Shown: positions 8,053 to 18,073, counted from the first letter of the stretch. The stretch is 64,000 nucleotides of DNA from Chitinophagaceae bacterium IBVUCB2 (GCA_002127295.1 NFUV01000001.1:1550001-1614000), one strand, 5' to 3'. The notes: generated from the sequence alone by a model not told the origin. Program-made: numbers and translations.

Positions 8053-10620
8053 CTAATCGAGCAAATACACTGGCAAATTCTCCTCTGTTGCATGTACGAT
8101 ATGATTTGTTTCCATCTCCTTTGCTCCTTCAATAAACTCCTCCATATTGTGAATGGATTTTATCTCACTGGCTTTAGTAATGGGATCATATTTTGCGAAG
8201 GCACCCTTCTTAAAATAATAAAATTGTTTCTCTACCGGGTGTAAGGCTACGATATGCACCCACTCATTATTATACCATTCAAATACTTCCGGTGAAGACT
8301 GAATAGCTTTTAATACGATGTCTGGTTGATGTTCAACAATCACCAACAGGCGAACCGGATCATGCACTTCAATCATTTGCCAGGGAAGGCCGGGGCGCAA
8401 ATCACCATCACTGCTATTAGCCACCCCAAACAAGCCCACCACATTGTGCGGCAGCTTAGTACCTGCACCCATTTTAATATTATCAACCCTGGAGAAATAA
8501 TATTCCAGGTTGATACCACCACAAACCAAACCGATAGGACGCATTACAGCCGTTAAAATTGCTCCATCTGGATCTGTTGTATAATCGTAACTATTTAAGA
8601 AAGCCCTTCTATCCAGAAATAAACCCTTTGTTGTTTGCCTGCGGCCGATGATTGCTAAGGTATTGGTACCATGACCCAGTTCAGGTCGGGGTTCAAACAA
8701 AGAAACTGAACGGCTGTGAATGGCTTTGCGCACCTGCTCCAATTCCTGTTTGGTATTGATAGAAGCAAAACGACGGCTTCTCTCCTTTGCATTCAGGTTT
8801 AAAGCGGTTTCAAAATTTTGCTTGTTGATCAAATGCAATTGAGCATTTTCAGGAGTGAGTATATGTTCATCATAATAACCCCATACATCTGCGGCTGTAT
8901 CATGCATGCTCCCTATGAATTGTGTTGTATCCGGAATTACAATTCCTTTACTCGCTAATACTGTCCTTACTTTTTTATGATTTAAAATAAAGGACTGTAC
9001 TCTTGCATTGGTAGCACCGGGTCGTCCGCTGCAGGCACCACAATCATGTGCACCGTGATGCGGGTTGTTGGCACTGCTACTACCATGTGCTACAAAATAA
9101 ACGATGGGCGCAAAATTTTTGACAAGGCCGATGCCCCGTAAAAAATTCTCGCCCCTCATTACCATTTCATCCAGAGTATACCCGATCTGTAATCCGTTTT
9201 CAATATCTGCCGGATTATTGTTTTCGATAGTGAGTGTTGACAGCTTATCCATATGGGAATAAGCATCAGAAATAGCCGGGCTCATTTTAGGGCTAAATAA
9301 TAACTGTATCTTTTTTACAAATGCCCAAAAACCAAAACTGATACTTAAAAGAAACCCTGATAAAATACCATGCGTAAGTTTAGTATAGATCAGTTCTCCT
9401 TTTCTTATTGATTTGGCATCAGACTCTTTGATCAGGTATTTTGGAGTAACCGGTGCAGGACAAAGCTTATCGTAAAACTTACCGCCTTCCTGTTGAAAGT
9501 AAAACTCCACACCAAAGAAACCCGGAGCACCGAATGTTTCCGATTTTTTATCAACCGCTTCAATATGACGGCGGATAGAATCTTCTCTTTCGTCGATACA
9601 AAAAATGGCCTGAAGTGAGGGACCAGTCTGTTCAATGGAAGAGGAACTGATAAGTCCGTTGCCATTGACTGCCATTCTTTTTTCATCCGACATGCTGATA
9701 CCTTTCAACACCGAATCATAATAACTCCATTCAAAAGCGTCTTGCCAGAGTTCTATTACTTCTGCCAATTCTGTTTTGGGAATATCAGCAAATAAATTTA
9801 CCGGTGGTACAGGAACATCATTCGTTAACGGTTGCCATCTATTCCCAAATACATGATGGAGTGCATCCAGCTCCATCAGCAACTCAAATTCTAATAACTC
9901 TTTCAATGTTATTTGCTTCCGGTCGAGTAAGGTATGCGGATTGTCTTCCACTGCACTTACAAAACCGCTCCATCCATGATGTGCAAATTGCTGATCGAAT
10001 ATATATTGTTCGAAATATTCTTCTTTGCCAACAATCGTTTTCAATAACTCGGGAATAGAATAATTGCCAGAAAGAAATTTTTGCCGGATTGCTTTTGTTT
10101 TAAAGAAACTGACAAAACTGTTTTGCTCAAGTTCCCTGACACTTTCAATAAAAGGTTTATTTACTACCGGGAAACTATCAATAGCAATGCCCTGGTCTAA
10201 GAAAGCACAAAGAATGCGAAAAAGTAATGGATGAACGTTATTATCTAAATCTATGTGATATACTTCCTTCCAGTATTTTCTTAATTGCCCTATTCGTGGA
10301 TGGTTAATGGTATCGTACTCCTGGTTGATAAGTTTCTGTTTCCATTCTTGTACAGCATCCTTACCCTTTTTATTTATAATCACCATGTGCAGCACATCTT
10401 CCCGTATTCTACCGGTGGTGTACATGGCACGGTATTCTGGCAATTGCAAATGGACCTGGAATCCAAAAATTTTAGACGCCTTAAAAATGGCATCATAAAA
10501 TTTCATGTGCTGAAAAGCATGCAAAGAATTATGATGGATAAAATCCTTCAATGCCTGCTGCGAAGGCAAATAATGTTTTAACTCATGCAGTATATGGTCT
10601 TCGTCAAAGTGTAAACCCAT
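8053..10620 (-). CDS. dabA: DabA: zinc-dependent CO2-hydrating subunit of the DAB complex (UPF0753/DUF2309)
   Basis: An 855-residue protein of the UPF0753/DUF2309 family, now known as DabA. Established work on Halothiobacillus DabA places zinc and catalytic residues at Cys351, Asp353, His524 and Cys539. Here the same pattern is visible: Cys341 and Asp343 in CIDERED, His512 in FVAHGSS, and Cys527 in HDCGAC, exactly 15 residues after the His as in the reference. All expected metal and catalytic residues are thus present, so the enzyme should be active. It lies 6 bases after the SulP gene and 17 before dabB in one operon. The likely role is energy-coupled conversion of CO2 to cytosolic bicarbonate for carboxylation reactions. 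No carbon-fixation genes are in view. Confidence 0.93.
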   Translation of the reverse strand: MGLHFDEDHILHELKHYLPSQQALKDFIHHNSLHAFQHMKFYDAIFKASKIFGFQVHLQLPEYRAMYTTGRIREDVLHMVIINKKGKDAVQEWKQKLINQEYDTINHPRIGQLRKYWKEVYHIDLDNNVHPLLFRILCAFLDQGIAIDSFPVVNKPFIESVRELEQNSFVSFFKTKAIRQKFLSGNYSIPELLKTIVGKEEYFEQYIFDQQFAHHGWSGFVSAVEDNPHTLLDRKQITLKELLEFELLMELDALHHVFGNRWQPLTNDVPVPPVNLFADIPKTELAEVIELWQDAFEWSYYDSVLKGISMSDEKRMAVNGNGLISSSSIEQTGPSLQAIFCIDEREDSIRRHIEAVDKKSETFGAPGFFGVEFYFQQEGGKFYDKLCPAPVTPKYLIKESDAKSIRKGELIYTKLTHGILSGFLLSISFGFWAFVKKIQLLFSPKMSPAISDAYSHMDKLSTLTIENNNPADIENGLQIGYTLDEMVMRGENFLRGIGLVKNFAPIVYFVAHGSSSANNPHHGAHDCGACSGRPGATNARVQSFILNHKKVRTVLASKGIVIPDTTQFIGSMHDTAADVWGYYDEHILTPENAQLHLINKQNFETALNLNAKERSRRFASINTKQELEQVRKAIHSRSVSLFEPRPELGHGTNTLAIIGRRQTTKGLFLDRRAFLNSYDYTTDPDGAILTAVMRPIGLVCGGINLEYYFSRVDNIKMGAGTKLPHNVVGLFGVANSSDGDLRPGLPWQMIEVHDPVRLLVIVEHQPDIVLKAIQSSPEVFEWYNNEWVHIVALHPVEKQFYYFKKGAFAKYDPITKASEIKSIHNMEEFIEGAKEMETNHIVHATEENLPVYLLD

Positions 10621-10626
10621 TAAGTA

Positions 10627-12249
10627 TTATTTAGTGCCAGATTGAACCATCGATGTGTTTTCTATTTTATAAACTTCTTTAAATCCTTTCAATTCCAGGG
10701 AAATATTTTTCAACGGTGCTTTGATGCTACTAAATTCTTTAATCAATCCCAGTACATCATAATCAATATACTTTGTATTGGATGCATCTATTATAACAGA
10801 AGAATTTTCTGGCATATGATCCAGCGTTTGGCGAATAGCCGCTTTATTTAAAAAAGATACTTCTTCTGAAAGACGTACAGTGATAGTATCTCCTTGCTTG
10901 TGTTTTTCACTATGGAAATAATAGGAATTTTTAAGATTACCATGTAAAATAGCTCCCGTTGCAGCAATGATTCCTGCAAATACACCAATAATTAATCCCT
11001 TACCACTTAATACCGGCGCTACCTGGAAAAGATCGATTGCAATAATAACAACTACGGTTACAATAAATGGAATAAACTGGTATTTACCGGCTTTCCAAAA
11101 ACCTTTAAACACTGCTGGCTTTGCCAATTTCCATCCGGTTAGAATAAGAATAGCTGCCAAGGCGGCCAGCGGAATTTTATTTAATAGCAACGGTATCAAT
11201 ATTACACTTATCAGTAATAAGGATGCATGAAAGATGGTAGATAATTTTGTTTTTGCCCCGGCATTTACGTTAGCACTGCTACGCACAATTACACTGGTGA
11301 TAGGCAGGCCACCGATCAAACCGGAAAACGTATTACCAACTCCCTGGGCAAATAACTCCCTATTGGTATTGGTAACTCTTCTCTGAGGATCAAGGTTATC
11401 AATCGCTTCAATACTTAGCAACGTTTCCAGCGATGCAATCAGGGCAATAATAAATGCATACATAATAACGGTACCATTAGTAAAGCCACCAAAGTCGGGT
11501 AATGTAAAAAAACTAAAAAAATCACCAGTACTTTTGGCAACAGGTAAACTAACCAGGTGAGGTGCTTCAACGATCTGCATTTTACTGCCAGCCGCAATCC
11601 ATATCTGGTTAATAATAACAGCTGCTACTACGGCCACCAATGCACTTGGAATAAAGGGGATTTTCTTTTTTAAGGAAGAACGATCCCACATCACCATTAT
11701 CAATATTGATACAATCGAAATTATCACCACTCCTACTTCGATTTGCTGTAGGGGTATCAATAATTCATGCCAATCTTCATCACCGTACGGGAATAGTTCT
11801 GTAATATGGCCTTGCTTATCTGTATCCTTTCCGAATGCATGTGGAATTTGTTTAGCAATGATCAGAATACCGATACTGGTAAGCATACCCTTAATAACAC
11901 TGCCGGGAATGTAATTAGCAATACCGCCCAATTTAAGTGCACCTAATGCAATTTGTATTATACCAGCTAATACTACGGCACATAAAAACAAGTTGTAATT
12001 CTGCAAACCACCAAGGGCAGTAATAGCACCGGCTACCAATGTAGCAAGACCTGCCGCAGGTCCACTTACACTTAATGGCGAATTACTCAATGCACCTACA
12101 ACCAGGCCGCCAATAATACCCGCTATTAAGCCACTGAATGGAGTAGCTCCACTCGCAATTGAAATACCCAGGCACAAGGGCAACGCCACTAAAAAAACAA
12201 CAAGACCCGATGGTAAATCTGACTTGAGATGCTTTGTACTAATACTCAT
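10627..12249 (-). CDS. SulP-family anion transporter, probable bicarbonate transporter, with STAS domain
   Basis: A 540-residue SulP permease with about 12-14 membrane helices. The N-terminus carries the SulP segments LVVFLVALPLCLGIS and a Gly/Ala-rich region. A C-terminal STAS-like domain (about residues 450-535) contains SSVIIDASNTKYIDYDVL, the usual anti-sigma-antagonist-like fold. SulP proteins move sulfate, bicarbonate or other anions. Here the gene sits between a beta-carbonic anhydrase (44-base gap) and dabA (6-base gap), which strongly favours bicarbonate, as in BicA-type transporters. Sulfate cannot be excluded from sequence alone, though no sulfur-assimilation genes are nearby. Confidence 0.88.
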   Translation of the reverse strand: MSISTKHLKSDLPSGLVVFLVALPLCLGISIASGATPFSGLIAGIIGGLVVGALSNSPLSVSGPAAGLATLVAGAITALGGLQNYNLFLCAVVLAGIIQIALGALKLGGIANYIPGSVIKGMLTSIGILIIAKQIPHAFGKDTDKQGHITELFPYGDEDWHELLIPLQQIEVGVVIISIVSILIMVMWDRSSLKKKIPFIPSALVAVVAAVIINQIWIAAGSKMQIVEAPHLVSLPVAKSTGDFFSFFTLPDFGGFTNGTVIMYAFIIALIASLETLLSIEAIDNLDPQRRVTNTNRELFAQGVGNTFSGLIGGLPITSVIVRSSANVNAGAKTKLSTIFHASLLLISVILIPLLLNKIPLAALAAILILTGWKLAKPAVFKGFWKAGKYQFIPFIVTVVVIIAIDLFQVAPVLSGKGLIIGVFAGIIAATGAILHGNLKNSYYFHSEKHKQGDTITVRLSEEVSFLNKAAIRQTLDHMPENSSVIIDASNTKYIDYDVLGLIKEFSSIKAPLKNISLELKGFKEVYKIENTSMVQSGTK

Positions 12250-12293
12250 TGTATGGTTTGATTTTTATCTGTGGTAGCTAAATAATTTTTTAA

Positions 12294-12953
12294 TTAAACA
12301 GCTGCAACTTGTTTTTTATCCTCTTTTTTCTTTTTAGTCAGATTTTTAAAAAAGTCAACCTGGCCCGTTTGAATATTATATACCCCCCCAACAATTCCTA
12401 TTTCACCTTTCTTAAACATTTGCTTTATTATTTCACTCCGGGTCAAAATTTCTTCCAGGCTATTTTCTACATTGGTATAGGCCACACTATCATGAAAAAG
12501 ATGCTCATCCTCATCTTTAAGCATCGCTTTGCTGATGGAAGGTTGTATCCTGTTTAACAGGGCTGTAATATGTCCGTCTTCAACACCAGCCTTCGCACTT
12601 TTAATAGCACCACATTCAGTATGTCCCAGCACCATTAATACTTTTGAACCAACATATTTTACAGCATACTCAAGGCTGGCCAAAATGTCGTTATTAACTA
12701 TATTACCGGCTACACGGATACTGAACAGGTCACCAAGTCCCTGGTCAAAAACTAATTCAGCAGAGGCACGGGAATCCATACAACTTAACACTACTGCAAA
12801 AGGATACTGACCTTCTCTTGTTTCATTTATCATTTCAAGATGATCATGATCCTTATTTAAATTGTTCATGAAACGTTTGTTGCCTTCTACTAGTAATTCA
12901 TAACCCTGGTAGGGAGTTAGATTTTCCAAAAATTCTTTAGAATGCTTTCTCAT
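12294..12953 (-). CDS. Beta-carbonic anhydrase, first gene of the dab operon
   Basis: A 219-residue beta-class carbonic anhydrase. Zinc ligands are visible as Cys58, His111 and Cys114 (SCMDSR and GHTECGAIK), with the Asp60-Arg62 dyad. It interconverts CO2 and bicarbonate in the cytoplasm. It heads the minus-strand operon with SulP, dabA and dabB, so it is probably co-produced with the uptake system. The C-terminus is a lysine-rich tail (LTKKKKEDKKQ). It differs clearly from the second beta-carbonic anhydrase at 13651, especially in the metal-site context (CMDSRASAEL against CSDSRVPANQ), so the two are distinct subtypes and not a recent duplication. Confidence 0.93.
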   Translation of the reverse strand: MRKHSKEFLENLTPYQGYELLVEGNKRFMNNLNKDHDHLEMINETREGQYPFAVVLSCMDSRASAELVFDQGLGDLFSIRVAGNIVNNDILASLEYAVKYVGSKVLMVLGHTECGAIKSAKAGVEDGHITALLNRIQPSISKAMLKDEDEHLFHDSVAYTNVENSLEEILTRSEIIKQMFKKGEIGIVGGVYNIQTGQVDFFKNLTKKKKEDKKQVAAV

Positions 12954-13031
12954 TGTATTATATAGGTTTTGTTAGCTATCATTACAAAAATGACAGCATG
13001 ATTAATTAATAAATTAAACAGGTAATTAATA

Positions 13032-13046
13032 GGCGTTGAAAACGCC
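13032..13046 (-). terminator. Small hairpin after the PPPN protein gene
   Basis: GGCGTT-GAA-AACGCC forms a perfect 6-bp stem with a 3-base loop, about 20 bases past the stop of the minus-strand small gene. The following minus-strand bases are AT-rich (TATTAATT) but not a pure T run, so it is a weak terminator candidate. Confidence 0.45.
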
Positions 13047-13067
13047 GTAGTCACTGAAGGAATTTAA

Positions 13068-13445
13068 CTAAGCCACGTTGGGCGGAGGAACCAGTAATTC
13101 GCCATGAAAGGCAACATAAGTGCCGGCATTCTCACATTTGCGATACTGAGAAATTATAGAAAATAAATAATCAGACTTGTGATTATCATGCAAGTATTCT
13201 TCAGAAAAAGAACTACTGCTGGTGGGTGCCTTTTCTTCTGTATTATTTCCAAATGGATTGGAATTTTCTTCGTCATTATCCGAAACAGGTAAAGCATTAT
13301 CCGAAGAAGTAGCCACATGTTCCGCCAATGCCTGCTGGCTAGCCTGCACAAAAGGAGCACTTACTGTAAGCCAGAGTAACGCCAATATCATCACCAGGGC
13401 AGAGCCCAGTTGAAAGATGCTGTATGTTTTATTTCTTCTTTTCAT
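13068..13445 (-). CDS. Small membrane/secreted protein with PPPNVA C-terminus
   Basis: A 125-residue protein from ATG 13445 (MKRRNKTYSIF); an upstream ATG at 13469 would add eight residues. It has a basic N-region, a hydrophobic segment at about residues 14-33 (ALVMILALLWLTVSAPFV) and a likely AQ/AS-type cleavage. An acidic, serine-rich middle follows (SDNDEENSN, then EEKAPTSSSSFSEE), and then a region with SDYLFSIISQYRKC. The protein ends LLVPPPNVA. No known domain was recognised. Its layout (signal segment, charged linker, short conserved-looking block, PPPN end) matches the small protein at 242-523. It is transcribed away from the carbonic anhydrase at 13651 and has its own promoter, so it may be co-regulated with the inorganic-carbon block. 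The function is unknown. Confidence 0.65.
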   Translation of the reverse strand: MKRRNKTYSIFQLGSALVMILALLWLTVSAPFVQASQQALAEHVATSSDNALPVSDNDEENSNPFGNNTEEKAPTSSSSFSEEYLHDNHKSDYLFSIISQYRKCENAGTYVAFHGELLVPPPNVA

Positions 13446-13510
13446 TGAAAGTGCTGCAATATAAGGCATTACATTTTTTGAACCAAACCTGTCGAAATAA
13501 TGAATGGCTG

Positions 13511-13543
13511 CAAAAATAACAGGGAAAGCTGCTACTTGTTCAA
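13511..13543 (-). promoter_or_regulatory. Promoter for the small PPPN protein (minus strand)
   Basis: On the minus strand TTG (13543-13541), a 22-base spacer and TATTTTTG (13518-13511) fit the Bacteroidota promoter pattern. The predicted start of transcription, near 13505, lies 36 bases before the upstream ATG and 60 before the preferred one. Confidence 0.5.
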
Positions 13544-13597
13544 TGGGAGTGTCATTTTTTCATTAAAAGATTTTAATCTGGTAAAAGCGAACAGTTG

Positions 13598-13631
13598 TTT
13601 GTTTTTGCATCTCTGTTAAACGCTATTTTTG
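13598..13631 (+). promoter_or_regulatory. Promoter for the second carbonic anhydrase
   Basis: TTTG at 13598-13601, a 22-base spacer and TATTTTTG at 13624-13631 match the Bacteroidota consensus. The start of transcription would be near 13637, about 14 bases before the ATG at 13651. It is back to back with the minus-strand promoter at 13511-13543. Confidence 0.55.
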
Positions 13632-13650
13632 AATCCAAAATCAATGCTTT

Positions 13651-14286
13651 ATGCTGAACTATGAATTATTACTACAAGAAAACAAAACATGGGCGGCCGA
13701 TATGCTTAAAGCCGATCCCAATTTCTTTAATAAACTTTCCGAACTACAAACACCCGAATATTTATGGATAGGGTGTAGTGATAGCCGGGTGCCCGCCAAT
13801 CAAATTACCGGCACAATGCCGGGAGAAATTTTTGTACACCGTAATGTGGCCAATCTTGTGGTAAATACGGATGTGAATGTTTTAAGTGTTTTAGATTATG
13901 CAGTCAATCATCTGAAAGTAAAACATGTAATTGTTTGTGGTCATTATGGTTGTGGGGGTATAAAAGCTGCTATCAGTAATAACGATTTTAAGCCTGTGCT
14001 GAACATGTGGCTTCGCAATATCAAAGATGTATATCGTATTCACCGGTCTGAGCTGGATTTGCTTCAGGACGAGGATAAAAAAACTAACCGTCTTGTTGAA
14101 TTAAACGTAATGGAGCAGGTTTTTAATTTAGCTAAAACTTCCATTATACAACGAGCCTGGAAAAATGAACAGCGTCCGGATTTACATGGATGGGTGTATG
14201 GCCTGAAAGATGGCCTAATAAAACCAGTTTATGAAATGAAAGCCGGAACACATATTGATGAACTGTATGAATATGATAATCTATAA
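13651..14286 (+). CDS. Beta-carbonic anhydrase (Can-like)
   Basis: A 211-residue beta-carbonic anhydrase with zinc ligands Cys42, His98 and Cys101 (GCSDSR and GHYGCGGIKAA) and the Asp44-Arg46 dyad. It resembles the Can/CynT type, typified by SDSRVPANQITG and FVHRNVANLV. It is transcribed alone from a promoter at 13598-13631, and its stop lies 4 bases before that of the convergent NhaD gene. Together with the other carbonic anhydrase it gives the cell two cytoplasmic enzymes of different subtype around the DAB/SulP uptake operon. One may serve general metabolism and the other transport; which does which is inference. Confidence 0.93.
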   Translation: MLNYELLLQENKTWAADMLKADPNFFNKLSELQTPEYLWIGCSDSRVPANQITGTMPGEIFVHRNVANLVVNTDVNVLSVLDYAVNHLKVKHVIVCGHYGCGGIKAAISNNDFKPVLNMWLRNIKDVYRIHRSELDLLQDEDKKTNRLVELNVMEQVFNLAKTSIIQRAWKNEQRPDLHGWVYGLKDGLIKPVYEMKAGTHIDELYEYDNL

Positions 14287-14290
14287 AAGA

Positions 14291-15571
14291 TTATGTAACT
14301 AAATAATGTTGCAAAAGAAATGTGGCTGCCCCGGTGAGGTAACCAATCAATGCAAGCCAACCAATTTTTTTCATATACCAGAAAAATTCAATTTTTTCTA
14401 GTCCCATTGCTGCTACTCCTGCTGCAGAACCAATGATCAAACAACTTCCTCCGGTGCCGGCGCAATAAGCTAAAAACTCCCAAAAGAAATGATCTGTTGG
14501 ATATTGCTCTAAGCTATACATGCCTTGTGCTGCAGCAACCAACGGTACATTATCAACAATAGCCGATAGTAATCCAATCGACATAGTAATAATTTTTATA
14601 TTCCCGATTGAATTATCCATTTTGGTTGCCAGATCTGTAAGGATACCGGTTGCCTGCAATGCAGCGATACTTATCAATATACCAAGGAAGAACAAAATAC
14701 TTGGCGTATCTATTTTACGCAATGCATGATTAACAGAGTATAATCCTTTTTCTGCTTCGTCTTTCTTACTATGTATCATTTCCGTTATCACCCACATTAC
14801 ACCTAATCCGAACAATACACCCATATAGGGTGGCAAATGCGTAACTGTTTTAAATATTGGTACAAATAATAAACTGCCGATACCTAACCAAAAAACGGTA
14901 TTCCGTTCACGGCTGTTACTGGTGAAATTTCTACTTTTCTCTACATCTGCTCTACGGATTGCATTTCCTTTTACCTGCCGGCTAATAATAAAGGCAGGCA
15001 CCAAAAAACAAACCAGGCTTGGGAGAATTGTTTGTACGATAATACTGCCAGCAGTAATTTGTCCGCCTATCCATAACATTGTAGTGGTGACATCTCCAAT
15101 AGGACTCCAGGCTCCCCCCGCATTAGCAGCTATTATCACAAGACCTGCAAATAACAGCCTGTCCTTTTTTTCAGGCGCTATAATGCGCAACAACGAGACC
15201 ATTACAATTGTAGTAGTAAGATTATCTAATACAGCAGACAGAAAAAAAGTAATAAACCCAACGATCCACACTAATTTTTTCTTACTGGTTGTTTGAATAC
15301 GGCTGGTTATTATTTCAAATCCGTCATGTGCATCTACCAGTTCAACAATGGTCATGGCTCCCATTAAAAAAAATAAAATCCCGGCCACCTCACCCAGGTA
15401 TTCTGTAAGCAAGTGAGAGGGGGAATCTTCACCAGTTCCCATCATTGCAAAAACAGTCCAGCATAAGACACCGGTAATTAATGCCGATGCCGCCTTGTTA
15501 ACTCGCAATGGATGCTCCAATGCGATTGCGAGGTATCCAAGAATAAAAATGATGGAAATGATCGTTATCAT
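14291..15571 (-). CDS. nhaD: NhaD-type Na+/H+ antiporter
   Basis: A 426-residue polytopic protein of the ion-transporter superfamily, NhaD type. Recognisable segments are GEVAGILFFLMGAMTIVELVDAH, split by a short loop from VLDNLTTTIVMVSLLR, then NAGGAWSPIGDVTTTMLWIG and, near the C-terminus, VDNVPLVAAAQGMY and CAGTGGSCLIIGSAAGVAAMG. NhaD proteins export Na+ (or Li+) in exchange for H+. The longest frame starts at TTG 15589; ATG 15571 (MITIISIIF) is preferred. It is convergent with the carbonic anhydrase at 13651. A sodium pump beside a bicarbonate transporter would make sense if the SulP protein is Na+-coupled; this link is inference. Confidence 0.85.
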   Translation of the reverse strand: MITIISIIFILGYLAIALEHPLRVNKAASALITGVLCWTVFAMMGTGEDSPSHLLTEYLGEVAGILFFLMGAMTIVELVDAHDGFEIITSRIQTTSKKKLVWIVGFITFFLSAVLDNLTTTIVMVSLLRIIAPEKKDRLLFAGLVIIAANAGGAWSPIGDVTTTMLWIGGQITAGSIIVQTILPSLVCFLVPAFIISRQVKGNAIRRADVEKSRNFTSNSRERNTVFWLGIGSLLFVPIFKTVTHLPPYMGVLFGLGVMWVITEMIHSKKDEAEKGLYSVNHALRKIDTPSILFFLGILISIAALQATGILTDLATKMDNSIGNIKIITMSIGLLSAIVDNVPLVAAAQGMYSLEQYPTDHFFWEFLAYCAGTGGSCLIIGSAAGVAAMGLEKIEFFWYMKKIGWLALIGYLTGAATFLLQHYLVT

Positions 15572-15653
15572 AGTAGGTAAAAATAACAAAATACTAGTGT
15601 GCCCAATCTTAATTGTATATTAGAATTATCTGCTTTTGGTGTAGGTTTGTAAC

Positions 15654-16565
15654 ATGTCAATTGAAGTAAAAAATCTGTTGAAAGAATACGGTGAACAAAA
15701 AGCCGTCAATAATATTTCCTTTACTGTAAATAAAGGAGAGATCGTTGGCTTCCTGGGACCGAATGGTGCCGGCAAATCAACCACTATGAAAATCATTACC
15801 GGTTACCTGCAACAATCCGGAGGCGAGGCCTGGGTTTGCGGCATCAATGTAGCAGAGCAACCGCTTGAAACAAAAAAAAAGATCGGTTATTTGCCCGAAC
15901 TAAATGCGTTGTATTATGATATGTATGTGAGAGAGTATTTAAGTTTTGTAGCTGAGGTACATAAAGTGACGAACATAAAAGTAAAAATTGAAGAAGTTAT
16001 AGCATTAACAGGACTAACTGTAGAAAGCAAAAAGAAAATTGGACAGCTATCAAAGGGATATAAGCAAAGAGTAGGATTAGCGGCTGCATTAATTCATGAT
16101 CCTGAAGTATTGATACTGGACGAGCCGACTACCGGCCTTGATCCTAACCAAATTATTGAAATAAGAGACGTAATAAAAAAGCAAGGGCAAAACAAAACAG
16201 TACTTTTTTCTTCGCATATTTTACAGGAAGTAGAAGCTATTTGCGACAGGGTAATTATTATTAATAAAGGTGTACTGGTTGCAGATGACAAACTCAGTAA
16301 CCTGCAAAAAGGAAACAAAGAGAATCATGTTGTAGTGGTCCAATTTAAAGATGCGGTTGATAAAGGCATTTTGGAAAATCTAGTCGGCGTTACCAGAGTG
16401 GAAGAACTACAAACAAACAGTTATAAATTACAAACTGCTAATCCTGAAACCGTACGAAAGCAGATTTTAGAACTCGCTGTTCAAAAAAACTTAAATATAA
16501 TTTCCTTGCAAAGTGAAAATCACAGCCTGGAAGATGTGTTTAGAAGTTTGACTACTATTAATTGA
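15654..16565 (+). CDS. gldA: GldA: gliding-motility ABC transporter ATPase
   Basis: A 303-residue ABC ATPase with intact motifs: Walker A GPNGAGKST, signature LSKGYKQR, Walker B VLILDEPTTGLDPNQ and the H-loop SSHILQE. The N-terminal MSIEVKNLLKEYG and the segment IGYLPELNALYYDMYVREYL are characteristic of GldA from gliding Bacteroidota. GldA works with the GldF and GldG membrane subunits in surface gliding. Those partners are not in this window, which is usual since gldA is often apart from gldFG. A TAGGTTTG element at 15642-15649 lies just before the ATG, but no good -33 partner is spaced correctly. The presence of T9SS cargo genes nearby is consistent with a gliding organism. Confidence 0.88.
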   Translation: MSIEVKNLLKEYGEQKAVNNISFTVNKGEIVGFLGPNGAGKSTTMKIITGYLQQSGGEAWVCGINVAEQPLETKKKIGYLPELNALYYDMYVREYLSFVAEVHKVTNIKVKIEEVIALTGLTVESKKKIGQLSKGYKQRVGLAAALIHDPEVLILDEPTTGLDPNQIIEIRDVIKKQGQNKTVLFSSHILQEVEAICDRVIIINKGVLVADDKLSNLQKGNKENHVVVVQFKDAVDKGILENLVGVTRVEELQTNSYKLQTANPETVRKQILELAVQKNLNIISLQSENHSLEDVFRSLTTIN

Positions 16566-16692
16566 TTATTGTAACAGTAGCTAAATTTACTCGGGTTTCA
16601 TGATCCATTGGCTATAAAATTTTGGCATCATTTACAAAACGGCTTTCTTTGCAGTCCGATTGCTTGCCTGCTTCTAATCATTTAAAATTTAA

Positions 16693-17991
<1,299 letters not shown>

Positions 17992-18003
17992 TTGAGGGCA
18001 AAT

Positions 18004-18043
18004 GGTTCATAGTTCATGAACGGTTTACCATGAACTATGAACC
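18004..18043 (+). terminator. Long inverted repeat after enolase, possible terminator or extragenic palindrome
   Basis: A perfect 15-base inverted repeat (arms 18004-18018 and 18029-18043, core TTCATAGTTCATG, 10-base loop). It is followed at once by a third, imperfect copy of the same word (CATAAACTATGAAC, about 18043-18056) and TTTT. The hairpin begins 13 bases after the enolase stop. The T run comes after the third copy and not right after the stem, so a repeat-element origin is as likely as a classic terminator. Confidence 0.55.
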
Positions 18044-18073
18044 ATAAACTATGAACTTTTAGTTACCAGTACT

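Noticed and set aside
10627-12249. SulP gene as a sulfate permease
   Set aside because: Possible by family, but the operon with carbonic anhydrase and dabA makes bicarbonate much more likely; no sulfur-assimilation gene is nearby.
15642-15649. TAGGTTTG as gldA promoter
   Set aside because: The -7 word fits, but the nearest TTG is 26 bases away, outside the usual spacing, so it was not listed as a promoter.
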